From: Halichondria panicea
Lineage: Eukaryota; Porifera; Demospongiae; Suberitida; Halichondriidae
DNA length: 64,000 bases
Assembly (NCBI RefSeq): GCF_963675165.1
Contig: NC_087379.1
Span: 1,740,201-1,804,200, forward strand
Direction of reading: 5' to 3'
Numbering within the stretch: the first letter of the stretch is position 1; each line of letters begins with the position of its first letter. This document shows, in pieces, positions 11,654 through 21,218 of the stretch. Made by a program: the position numbers and the translations under genes. The notes under the pieces are model-generated. The model did no database searches. It had not been told where the DNA came from and saw only the letters and a program-made list of their open reading frames with translations.

Positions 11654-11955
11654 GACATTAGCTTAGTATCTACTCTATCTTTGTGCAAGGGAATATTCTT
11701 TGTTTTCTGACTGAGTGCCAAGTTATAGCAGCTAATCGAAGATAGATCGTTATCGTGTGACTATTGGTTTTTGCAATCTAGCGTATGCTATTTTCGAGGT
11801 AAAGGAATTTGAGCGGCCTTCTTTGGGATCCTTGCTGCTTAGACCCAGGTCCACCTCTGTATAGCACCAGTGTTTGTTGTAAGTCACTCTTGCACGAGAA
11901 AAAGTTGACGATAATTGATCGCTCCGATTATTGATCGCTGACTCTACTTGGAGCG
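11654..11955 (-). repeat. Right arm of ~300-bp inverted repeat (Tigger 5' end)
   Basis: Inverted partner of 6,986-7,288. It covers the 5' leader and first transposase codons of the Tigger gene. The outer end agtagagtcagcgatcaataatcgg resembles CAGTAGA...ATAATC-type Tigger termini. Confidence 0.78.
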
Positions 11956-13440
11956 AATTTACCAGGAACATAATCTGTCAGTACAGTCATACTATCTATG
12001 GTACAGTACAGTACAGTAGAGTCAGCCTTCGTGAGGCCTTTAGTCAGTAGAGGAAGTATGAAAGACTAGAGTAGAGTAGACTATAGTAATACTATGCGAT
12101 GTCAGACCGATTTTCATTTTTGCTATTTCTAACTCCTATGTATTACTATCTCTTTTGAACACTCTAGGCAAACCAGAAAAACTTTACTGCACTGGATTTG
12201 GTCAAGCAAATGCAGAGATACAGCGTTTTGAAGAACACTAGTCAGGGGAAAAATTCGTACAAAAATTTACTGCATTTTAATGTACTTGGGCGGGACTTAT
12301 GAAATTTGTTGTTAATACCGGAAACGATCTTAAAGTTAGCATATCTGCTGAACCGCTTGGTCTATTCTCTTTTAAAAAAGTATGAAATGGACACTCAGGA
12401 CTCAGGAGTTAACATTGTAACCATTTAATATCTATTATGAAGTTTATAATGTTTCTGTAATGTATATCTTTATGATGTAACTATGATAGTATGATGTCTC
12501 CTGCTTCAGAGAGTTCTTTTGGATTTAAAGTAACCATGCTATCTTTTCAGTATAGTGTATCATGTTTCAGAACTCTCATCAATGTCCACCTTACGCTTGT
12601 ATCTGTTTCTTGATCTTTATAAGCAACTTTTCTGTCAATTTCATTTGGTCTAAATAATACGTTTTTAGTGTGATGTAGATTTAAGGCCATACAACTATAA
12701 ATCTATGATACAACTCTGTTGACAGCTTCTAATTAATACAGTAGATTACTCTTGTCTTTTTTGTGTGCAAATTGAATCAGTTCTTGCAATTTAATAGTTT
12801 TGGTAGATTACATTGTTGTCCCTGGAATTCTCTCCAATCTTTCTTGTTTTTTTTTCAACAGAGGCTTTCAGATTGCTTCAATAAATACTTTCAGTAACTT
12901 CTAAGAACTTCTAAGAAATAAGTACAGCTATTGGTACACTTGGCTTGATTTTACTGCATTTCTATTCTCGGCTCCACCCATCTATCCATGCAATATGTGA
13001 TTCCGCAAGAAATAAAAGCTTATTGTAGCAACTTTTTGCATAATCTGGAGAGAGTTAGAGATGAAAGACATGTTCACTTGTGTTTTTGTTCATTTTCATG
13101 TTTGATTGCCATAATGATGATCACCTTTGAGAAAAAATCACACACAAAACAAGCATCAAATGCTAAAATCATAAAAAACTGTTATAAAAATCAAATTCTA
13201 CTCTATTTTTTACCCCTGGGAACAGCTGTTGTTTGCTAGACTCTTCCAGGGCTTGCGGAAAGCCCTTCTTGTTCACTCACTTTCTGGTCCCGTTTTTTAT
13301 CATTAAATTACTGTACGAAAATACGCCCACGCACTACTTCCGGTCTGACATCTCTACTAATAGTATACTGATGTAATAACTATTCTGCACTGGCTTACTA
13401 TCTACGATGCTATAGCGCTATTAAACATAATTATGTTAGA
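11956..13440. other. AT-rich stretch without recognisable gene
   Basis: No conserved protein block was recognised. A possible exon at about 12,168-12,290 (acceptor ctctag, reading ANQKNFTALDLVKQMQRYSV) has no partner exons that I can see. gtacagtacagtacagtaga repeats lie at 12,000-12,020. Confidence 0.4.
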
Positions 13441-13447
13441 GTTTGCA

Positions 13448-14146
13448 GGCTCCGCCCTATGGGGTGCCGTTTGTCTCAAGAGTCAACGAGGTCAATGTTT
13501 ACCTAGACTCGCAAGCCGTCACTGTTGCAGGCGAACAGTGACGACGGCTTGTGAGTCTAGTGTTTATACCTACCAGATCGATGTTTAGAGACACATTTAT
13601 GCTTATCAGATGGATGTTTAGCAACCAAATCGATGTTTAGCAACCAGATCTTTGCAGACCAGATCGATGTTTAGAGACTAGATCAATGTTTACCTATCAG
13701 ATCGATGTTTAGAGACCAGATCGATGTTTAGCAACCAGATCGATGTTTAGGGACCAGATTGACGTTGCAACCAGGTCAATGTTTAGCATGCAACCAGATC
13801 GATGTTTAGCAAAGCTACAAGATCGCACAAAGTGCAGATAATTATTAGGGCGTTGTTTCTTGTGACGAATTGTGCTAGCTAGCTCGCACAAAGTGCAGAT
13901 ATAATTAGGGCGTTGTTTCTTGTGACGAGTTGTGCTAGCTAGTTGCAAGATGTTATAGCCATTGCTCTTATACTACTGCTGTTACAAACAGCGGTTTACT
14001 TAATAGATTCTGAAGATGAAAATAGCACTGGCTATAATTAGGCAGAGTGGGCGGCATTCATCTCTCTAATTAAGGCGTATCACAAGAAACCACGTCCTAA
14101 TATCTGCACATTGTTTTGAGACAAACGGCACCCCATACCGCGGCGC
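13448..14146. mobile_element. TIR element carrying minisatellite
   Basis: Ends tatggggtgccgtttgtctc / gagacaaacggcacccca are inverted repeats. Inside are a hairpin (13,506-13,561), a minisatellite (13,570-13,810), two direct copies of a ~65-bp block (13,815-13,940, with gggcgttgtttcttgtgacg) and an inverted copy of it near 14,065-14,110. It interrupts or abuts a retroelement fragment. Confidence 0.65.
13570..13810. repeat. ~20-bp minisatellite
   Basis: About a dozen degenerate copies of agcaaccagatcgatgttt, differing in the variable part agcaacc / agagacc / acctatc. Confidence 0.85.
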
Positions 14147-14154
14147 CCAGCTAT

Positions 14155-14330
14155 AGTGGTTGCCCACACTCATTTTCACTTGTGGGGCTAGGTAATGAGG
14201 CCAACACATTTTACAAAAGACTGGCATCATTACTGGCAACCAAATGGAACAATCCCTACAGTAGCACTATGTGCTGGCTAAGATGCCGACTATCTTTCTC
14301 TCTCCTCCGATCATCAATCATGTCCATTAG
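14155..14330 (+). pseudogene. Retroelement ORF tail fragment
   Basis: The frame reads FYKRLASLLATKWNNPYSS then WLRCRLSFSLLRSSIMSIRG. This block is typical of the end of endonuclease/reverse-transcriptase polyproteins in invertebrate genomes. Only the last ~60 residues remain. A related tail is at 16,808-17,092 on the other strand. Confidence 0.6.
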
Positions 14331-14339
14331 AGGAGCAAG

Positions 14340-14397
14340 TAGCCTCGATTCAAGGCCGATTAAAATACGTATTTTAATCGGCCTGGAATCGAGGCTA
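14340..14397. mobile_element. 58-bp TAGCCTCG hairpin element
   Basis: Almost perfect palindrome from TAGCCTCGATTC to its complement, flanked by the 9-bp direct repeat AGGAGCAAG (14,331-14,339 and 14,398-14,406). A 9-bp duplication is typical of Mutator-like (MULE) transposition. Confidence 0.88.
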
Positions 14398-14578
14398 AGG
14401 AGCAAGGTCCTCATGTGGGCACGCAGCGTTAACCCCTACAGCCGTGGACCTGGTTAACTCTGAATCTAACATTACATTATGAACTATTTCCCTTTTTTAT
14501 CACTTACTTTGAACCTTCTAAAAAAATAAAAAATAAAAAATAAAATTTTTTCGCTTGATCTTGCTGCCCTCTATACAG

Positions 14579-14672
14579 TATGATGAAGGGGAGCTCTATG
14601 AGCAGTTCAGCGTGTTCTACAACGATGTGCTTCCTGAGTTCAGAATGGCTGGAAAAGTCGTTCAGTTTAAAG
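14579..14672 (+). pseudogene. ZRSR2: Lone ZRSR2/U2AF35-related exon
   Basis: A 94-bp exon with acceptor ctctatacag and donor gtaagt, reading YDEGELYEQFSVFYNDVLPEF then RMAGKVVQFK. This matches the start of the RNA recognition motif of ZRSR2 (U2AF1-related protein), which recognises the 3' splice site in U12/U2 introns. I see no other ZRSR2 exons nearby, and the exon lies between two hairpin elements inside a retroelement-rich stretch, so it is probably a duplicated orphan rather than part of a working gene. Confidence 0.72.
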
Positions 14673-14790
14673 GTAAGTATCTAGATCTACCGTCACGCGA
14701 CTTAGCTGGCGCTCTCCCTTGATTTGTCCCGTATTTTATCTTATTGAACTATTAAACATCGCATTACACACATATGGTCTGCTGTGGTTG

Positions 14791-14848
14791 TAGCCTCGAG
14801 ACCAGGCAGATTAAAATACTTATTTTAATCGGCCTGGTCTCGAGGCTA
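14791..14848. mobile_element. 58-bp TAGCCTCG hairpin element
   Basis: Palindrome TAGCCTCGAGACCAGG... to its complement, flanked by the 9-bp duplication CTGTGGTTG (14,782-14,790 and 14,849-14,857). Same length and ends as the copies at 14,340 and 22,903. Confidence 0.88.
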
Positions 14849-14859
14849 CTGTGGTTGCG

Positions 14860-16560
14860 GCCCACTCGGTATGGTAATACCAAGGGCGTATACGCCCTTG
14901 GTAATACCTTCACTCCTTTTTTCTCTGTGTCTAGTAAAAGCCTGGAACAGTCACCACAATGCCGATTGGGTTAATTATCCGACTGATCGTGCATAGCCTG
15001 AAGCTCCTGTTATCCTCCATCAAGTTGTGTATTGTTTGCTACAAGAATGGATACTGCTCGTGCTCACGCTGTCATAAAGAAGCTGACTTAGAGACTGAAC
15101 AAGAGACGGAATCACTCCTGAAAAAAAGGCATAATCAGTACGTGGAGATCTTATATCGAAACCATGTTAAAATAAATAATGCAACAGTCTGAATTTATAA
15201 TTATATTTTCGTATGGTGAAATTCTAAGTCCTTTATGAGTCTCTGGTTGTTGAGCATCATACAAAAATTAACTACGCAACCGCAATTACGTTAAACGTAA
15301 CTATCTTGAACTGTACAAATTAATGTTTAAATTTAATTGGGCTGTAATTAATACGAAAAATTTGCACCAACGACAATTACCCCTCTATAATACGGTATTC
15401 GTGCGCTCCTGGTAATTATAGTTGTTGTGTTGCATGACAGACACAATTAGGACTAGACTGCATGCACGCATGCAATAATTTAAGCCAACTATATATATAG
15501 CAGCTATATAATAACAGCTTGAAACACAACATGTCATGCTATAGAGGCTTTTGAACAGAGCAGGTATATAGGAATAATATAATTATACAACAAGGTGCAT
15601 GACCACACTGAAGCCACAATAGGAGGGGTGTACCATAGGTCCATAGCAACCACTTTGAAGTGCACGAGTTCATCTGATTGTATTGTATATAGGGCTAAAA
15701 TAATGAGCACAATAACAATAAATATGGTTACAATACTACACTCTGTATTTGCAGCGATGATTTCATCAACGCTGCAAATGCAGACTAATATAAATTACAC
15801 AGTGCAGCCTAGAGAGTAAAAAACGATGGTAATAAATATCTTGTGATGGGAATATTTCTAAGAAATTTTACTGATACCATTGTGTAGAGAAATGAATACT
15901 CTAAAACATTGGTATGGGAACCAAAGGTGGTGGGCCGGGTATGTGGTAGTTTATATAAGAGCAAAAATTGAATATTCTATAGTGGACAATCGCTTAGCGA
16001 TGAAAAAGACCAATCGTTGTCGGCTAAGGGAAGGGAACTCTGGCACAACATTCCTGAATAGTTTATCGCATGATTTCATCAAGTTTACGGTTTACATAAT
16101 TATTTTATGTGTTTTTTGGGTGACGTGCATTTTCGCTTAGCGATGGAACTCAAGCAAATTTGTTGGCTAAGGTCTAATTATTTTTGCACATTAATTGTTA
16201 ATCTTTTGAAAGTCCAGAAATACTTAGTTTCCGGAGATATTTAATGTTACAAACATTTTTTTACGATCACCCCCATTTTCACCTTCAACTTTTGGGGAAA
16301 TATTAATGTTGCAGCTTATTCATTTAGCTACCTATATAATTATACACAATGGTATCAGCACAATTTCTTATAGAAATGTTCCAATCTTGAGATACATGTA
16401 AGTATACAACTAGCTACACTCCCCTATATTGTGGTATTTTACTCGATCTCTATATAGGCTGCAATGCAAGCACTGTATATATATACATGTCGTATAATTA
16501 TACACAATGTACTAATATAGAAGGTGGTGTGAAAGCTCTCCATCTCGGGGCATGGAGAGC
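14860..16560. repeat. Duplicated block, copy 1
   Basis: Collinear with 22,980-24,520 plus 25,965-26,110, with many small indels. It starts around a 26-bp perfect palindrome (taccaagggcgtatacgccc...) and includes the small ORF at 14,959. The rest is non-coding as far as I can see. Confidence 0.85.
14959..15192 (+). CDS. Small hydrophobic/Cys-rich protein, copy 1
   Basis: Not recognised. The reading frame begins with a hydrophobic stretch (IGLIIRLIVHSLKLLLSSI), then CIVCYKNGYCSCSRCH, then an acidic LETEQETESLLKK. The first ~55 residues match the ORF at 23,061 almost one for one, including all Cys. One A fewer in the AAAAAAA run moves the end into another frame, so this copy has a longer, unrelated tail. 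A splice acceptor (ctctgtgtctag) lies just upstream, so this may be a second exon. A single-pass membrane peptide with a small metal-binding knuckle is a guess from composition. Confidence 0.4.
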   Translation: MPIGLIIRLIVHSLKLLLSSIKLCIVCYKNGYCSCSRCHKEADLETEQETESLLKKRHNQYVEILYRNHVKINNATV

Positions 16561-16807
16561 TAAGAAAAAATTACATTGTATACAAAAGAAGGAAGTAGTT
16601 TAGTGATAGTAATTATATGTAGCAGTCAAAAATAAAAACAAAGCCAATATAAGTAGTTCATAGATGAATTATGTATTCAGGGGGGGGACGCGCCCCTCCT
16701 GAGATACAAGGTTGATATTGTCCATGTAAACAGGTCTATGCAACGATGAGCGGTTTCCTCGAATGCACATTATTGCAGAGCGAATTGATGCAAAAGATAG
16801 CCTGCAT

Positions 16808-17092
16808 CTAAAGCCATCCCATTACAGCTGGGTAGGGATTTTGTCTTTTCGAGGCTAACAAATCAGCGAGCCTCTTGTAGAAGGTTGCTGCTTCTTTGCC
16901 CATTCCTCCCCAGGTTGAGAGGACTAAGGGTGTGAAGACTCCCCGCTCGATTTCTCTGACCCTTTGTCCGTATTCCCTCTTTTTGGCTTGCTCGTGTCTC
17001 CTGTAGGCATCTCCGGAACGGTTACTAGGTGCGGGGAATACATACAACTGCACGAGGTTGTACAATAACAATACACACACGCAGATATCCAT
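16808..17092 (-). pseudogene. Retroelement ORF tail fragment
   Basis: The minus frame contains AYRRHEQAKKREYGQRVREI, FTPLVLSTWGGMGKEAATFY and KRLADLLASKRQNPY. This is the C-terminal block common to many invertebrate retroelement polyproteins, related to 14,155-14,330. Truncated on both sides; no reverse transcriptase core is present here. Confidence 0.55.
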
Positions 17093-17299
17093 ACAGTAGC
17101 TTGTACTATGAACACGTATTGATTAGATTCTAATTTAGAATTAGTAGTAAACACTCTTTGATCCCTGCCATGCATGCACTGTGCACATTTTGTGTGCGTG
17201 TGCTTGCAATTGACAAACCTGATGGATACTGAACAATTGACAAGTGTTTCACTGACTTCCGGATAGAGTGATTCAACTTTCTCTTGTCCTCCTTCGACC

Positions 17300-18140
17300 A
17301 CTGCATGGAGTCGCTGTTCTAATTGTAAACGTGCATAAAGTACTCCTCTCCCACTCTGTAGTCACCCAGTGAATCGGCAAGTCATTCATGAGAGATGTCC
17401 ATTCTCTCAAATTGGGAGTTTGATTCTTTAACCCTCTTTCTTGAGTGCTGACTTGCACTCTTTGCACTTGTACCAGGATGGAGCACAAGCAGCTGTGTGT
17501 GTGTATGTGTGTTGTGTGTGTATGTGTGTGGGGGGTGAACAGTAGACTGGAGAGCTACCACTACTTTAGCATGCATAATTATATACCGTATAGCGGGAAA
17601 TTTTCGTGGGGTGCAAATTTTCGCGTTTTTCGAGGGCAGAGTAGTCAACGCGAAAATTAAAACTGGGATAAACTCCCACGCACCGGTATACGCAGGTGCA
17701 AAACCTATTGGTGGGTGTGGTTTATTGGCATTGACACGAAAATTAAAACCGCGAAAATTTCTGCTGAGGGCTCTGGGAGCCAAATAGCGAAAATTTGCAC
17801 CCGCGAAAATTTCCCGCTATACGGTATACAGAAACCAGTTTTCCCTAATGAATATTGGTACAGGAAAAACCCACAAGGGCTCATTTCCCATCAATAATTA
17901 ATGTATTGTCAGGAGTGTATGAAGAGGAGTATGCGACTCCCACGCACATTTTATTCTACATCTCGGACTGAATTCGTCACTAACACTTGAACAATGTAGT
18001 TGTGTAACTGTTAGCCATGAATAAAATTAAATGTGGGCTATAGAGGTACAAACCACACGTGTGTATGCTGATATCATTTTTAACTAATTAACCACTATAC
18101 CTACGCACCCACTTAAGATGCGGTCTGATAGTGACGTGGT
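17300..18140. repeat. Duplicated segment preceding LRAT copy at 18.2 kb
   Basis: Matches 28,735-29,330 and, in part, 35,400-35,560 and 38,360-38,460. The minus strand has a short open stretch ending CKECKSALKKEG-stop at about 17,428, kept in the 28.85-kb copy; it could be a terminal exon of an unrecognised gene. A MITE (17,584-17,826) is present only in this copy. Confidence 0.7.
17584..17826. mobile_element. TACCGTATA-ended MITE
   Basis: Inverted ends TACCGTATAGCGGGAAATTT / AAATTTCCCGCTATACGGTA with a TA duplication. The paralogous site near 28,990 reads ataattatacagaaacc without the element, which is a clean empty site. Relatives lie at 28.07, 47.93 and 51.5 kb. Confidence 0.9.
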
Positions 18141-18194
18141 ATGACATACTTGTACCGAAACCTGGTTTACACTACAACTTCTACAGTTGGTGTA

Positions 18195-18462
18195 CAAGAG
18201 AGAGTTAAATTTACCAGCCATGCGGTCCAGCGTGAAGACTTGCAGCCAGGTGACCACATCTACGTCTATAGAAAGCTAGGAATGTACGCACATCACGGTA
18301 TCTACACTGGCAAAAACAAAGCAGGAGAACAAATGGTGATTCATTTCATTGACACAGATAGAGGCTCGTCAAAGCTAAAAGTTTCAGCATTTTTAACGGA
18401 GACAAAGGAAGCAGAGACTCATGCAACCTTGGACTCAAATAAACTATTAATGACACACTCTG
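18195..18462 (+). pseudogene. Truncated LRAT-family copy fused to BBS2 sequence
   Basis: Reads LQPGDHIYVYRKLGMYAHHG then IYTGKNKAGEQMVIHF, so both active-site His are present, followed by LKVSAFL and DSNKLLMTHSV. The DNA then switches abruptly at about 18,463 to BBS2 intron sequence (ctgatcgacaaagcc). The Cys-containing half is therefore absent. The 29.4-kb copy shows what the full gene looked like. Confidence 0.85.
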
Positions 18463-18500
18463 TTGCTGATCGACAAAGCCATTTTCACGTACTATTTTAC

Positions 18501-21218
18501 CTTTTCGTTGATTTCAAAATTCTTTAGCTCTATCGTTAAGTTCTGTAGGGATAAAAGGATCAACCTTAACTTGAGAGTACCAGTGATAATATTAATTTGT
18601 AACTTATGATACCAAAAAACAGTTCGAAACGATTAATCCTCATTCACCACACACTCACACCCACACACCCCACGCCCACACACTCTCACACCTGTCTTCT
18701 CTTTGTGAGCTCCTGCAGTGCCTTGCTCTCCGGCCCTAATGACAAGCTGTGTTGCTGGGAGACCATCCCCATACTGGCAGGCAGATAACCTCTGACCTCT
18801 CCTTCCACAGAGCAACAGATCAACTCCTCTTTGCCGTCCAATCGGTAGTCAGCCTGAGAGGGGGGCGGGGTGGGAGGTTGCTAAAACCATACACTAGAAG
18901 CACGATCTAATAGTGTGTTGGAAACGCTTACTGCACAAAACCAACTTTAGAATTCAGAGTATATATACACATAGCTATATGATATTACAGGTATACACGC
19001 AGGTATTTCAAAGGGCTACCAAATGTATCATTCTAATTGTGAACCTATATAGCTCAAGTTATGAGCACTCAAAGTGAGCTTTCAAAACAGGCCCATTTTC
19101 GAACAAATCATCAAGGCTATAATAGCCCATGTTAATGGATCCGAAGCAATCACTGATCTAAACACATCATTAGATGGCCATGTTGTACCAATACACCTAC
19201 ATGTGTATGCGATACACATATAATCCCCTCCCTATACACAGGGCTCACTGTTACTGTACATGTACGATACACTAATTCCCTCACTTGCACAATACCGGCC
19301 ACGGTGGAGGAGAAGGTGTCCTTGTAAATGACATTACCGGTTTGACTGCTACGAACGTCCACCTTCCCACTCGACCATCCTGTTATCACCTCAGGCACTC
19401 CGTCCTCGTTCATGTCAAACCCTGCCATACATATCGGCTGGTGCTTCGACTGTGTGTGGGTGTGTGGGGTGAAACAGTACTCATAGTTATGAATATCCAT
19501 TACTTGATCGTCCATACATTTTCAGTTTTCAAAAATAAGATGGATATTCATTCTACAGGCTTTGAGGGACAGATAGTTAGACACACCCCCACTCACTTTG
19601 ATCCTCCAGAATCTTTCTTGTCCGCTGTACACGCCCACTATTCCATTGGCAAGGGCGTAACTGAACTTGTCTCCCTGCAGGGGACACAGTGCCACCACTG
19701 CCTCCGCCTCATTAATCTCTGTGCGGGTAAACATAAGATACATCAAGTGAAGTTGTGACAGGCAACATGTATGTACGTTCAGCTATCCTATCCAAACTAT
19801 CCCTAAAGGTGGACCAAATAGGCAATCTCTCAAATATGACCGTTGATAACATATTAAAAGGTCTCGGAAATTGGATCCACGTAATTCAAGTTATGGCAGC
19901 TGAAAGTACTCTAACTATAAGCACTCTGGTTATGTGGTCACAGTTTGTGTACAAAACAACATCTCTGTATAATTGCCTAAACTTTGCTCTCCAAATGTAC
20001 AGCAGGAGGCTCCACTACACACAACACATGTCCATACACACACACAGCTATACAGACACTAGCTCACCTGCGTACAGTTCATCGCCCTGGAACACCCTGA
20101 TGTCATAGTCCTCAGAGCCTACCAGCAGCTCATTCCTCCCATCAGAGTTAAAGTCTGCCAGGGCCAGCGAGCACACATTGTCCCCGGTTACCTAGGCAGG
20201 TTGTCAAGGCATGAGCAATAGCTATTGTTACATTCGGTAGTAGCTAGCCTTAATACATAATGCAATTGAAGAGGAACCATTTTATAGTGGTACTGAGTAG
20301 ATACTCACTGTCCAGAACGAGTCTTGTCCCTCATGGTCCAGTCCTGTGATTGCACAATTACCCCCAACAAAGGCCAGGGGCTTACTCATGTCCGCCAGCT
20401 GCCCTATCAGTATGGTATTAGCTCCGTCAGGCAGCTGCATGGAGAGAATGAAGTGTTTGGACCTGTGTTAGTAAGTCACCTCCATTGTTGGTTTTGGGGT
20501 GGCCATAACAGTTTTCCCTGTACATACTACCATCACCAGTTAGGGCCAGTTCAATCACGATAATTATTGTGCATAATTATATGACTGGCTGACTATTTAA
20601 ATCTCAAACTAATGCATTTGTGCTAACAATCTCGCTAACAATCTCAAAAGGCAATAAGTAATAATTTAAAATTACTTGTCATTCCTACCCCAGGGTAGAC
20701 CACACCCACCACCCCTCCCCCTCACCTCCTTATAGAACAGCTCAGAGTTTTGCTCCACATCATATGCCAGTACGTTGGTTTGGGTACCCACCACCAACAC
20801 GTCCTGGTCCAGTTCCGGATCCAGTTTCCCCGCTGCCAATGATGTGACATGTTGTCCGATGCTCAGCAGAGTGATGTCAGAGTCTGAGGATGAGACTGAG
20901 AGACGTGCAGTGGATATGGTTGAGGGGGAGGGGCTGGACATACGATGGTGAGGTGTGTGTATGAAAACCTGCACAGGAAGAAAACTAAAGTTACTTTTAT
21001 GATTGACATAGACAGCAATCTATTGTATATTGTAAGCACAGGGAACGTACGAGCCAAAGTGTGAATGTTGAGAGGTGCACTGTAATTAGAATGAACACTA
21101 CCTTTCCACCATTTGTAGCTGCAGTTAGCGATGGATGCTTGCCATCGTAATGTCCGACCGTCACCAGTCTGGGGAAAATCTTCTGGTTCAGTTTGAGCGT
21201 GAAAATGGGCACCAGCAT
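18501..21218 (-). CDS. BBS2: BBS2 N-terminal half, copy B (eight exons)
   Basis: Exons 21218-21102, 20968-20726, 20434-20309, 20191-20068, 19718-19597, 19449-19285, 18853-18692 and 18542-18501 have the same lengths as those of copy A. All are open, with GT-AG borders. The sequence is near-identical to copy A in coding regions (for example [20 protein letters not shown] against [20 protein letters not shown]). Exon 9 is missing because the locus joins an LRAT fragment at 18,463. The product would be the BBS2 beta-propeller with no coiled-coil/GAE C-terminal half. No stop was seen before the junction, so the truncation is recent or the partial protein is tolerated; a truncated pseudogene is equally possible. 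Confidence 0.85.

Larger units (their letters stand above)
7814..11955 (-). pseudogene. Tigger/pogo-type transposase with repeated-exon C-terminal tail
   Basis: DDE_1 superfamily transposase read right to left. The catalytic triad is visible as DETG (~11,420), LDGHSSH (~11,080) and QPLDKG (~10,590), giving the DDD pattern of pogo/Tigger. Breaks: a 4-nt insertion near 11,235, a hAT-like element inserted at 10,638-11,042 between the second and third Asp, and a frame change near 10,015-10,030. After a Lys/Glu-rich stretch the frame reaches a donor at 9,773. It continues through phase-1 exons 9705-9643, 9589-9518 and 9424-9371, eight repeat exons (9142-8031) and a terminal exon 7980-7814 ending in TGA. 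All these small exons are phase 1 at both borders and open, which argues that the tail is real. The DNA-binding N-terminus was not recognised. Function: cut-and-paste transposition, lost in this copy. Confidence 0.78.

Noticed and set aside
12160-12300. Exon reading ANQKNFTALDLVKQMQRYSV
   Set aside because: Has an acceptor and an open frame but no partner exon, no family match and no second copy; left as a remark only.
13570-13810. CRISPR array from regularly spaced ~20-bp repeats
   Set aside because: Spacers are not unique and the units are contiguous; this is a minisatellite.
19285-19758. 157-codon plus-strand ORF over BBS2 copy B exons 5-6
   Set aside because: Antisense shadow of conserved minus-strand exons; no homology in its own frame.
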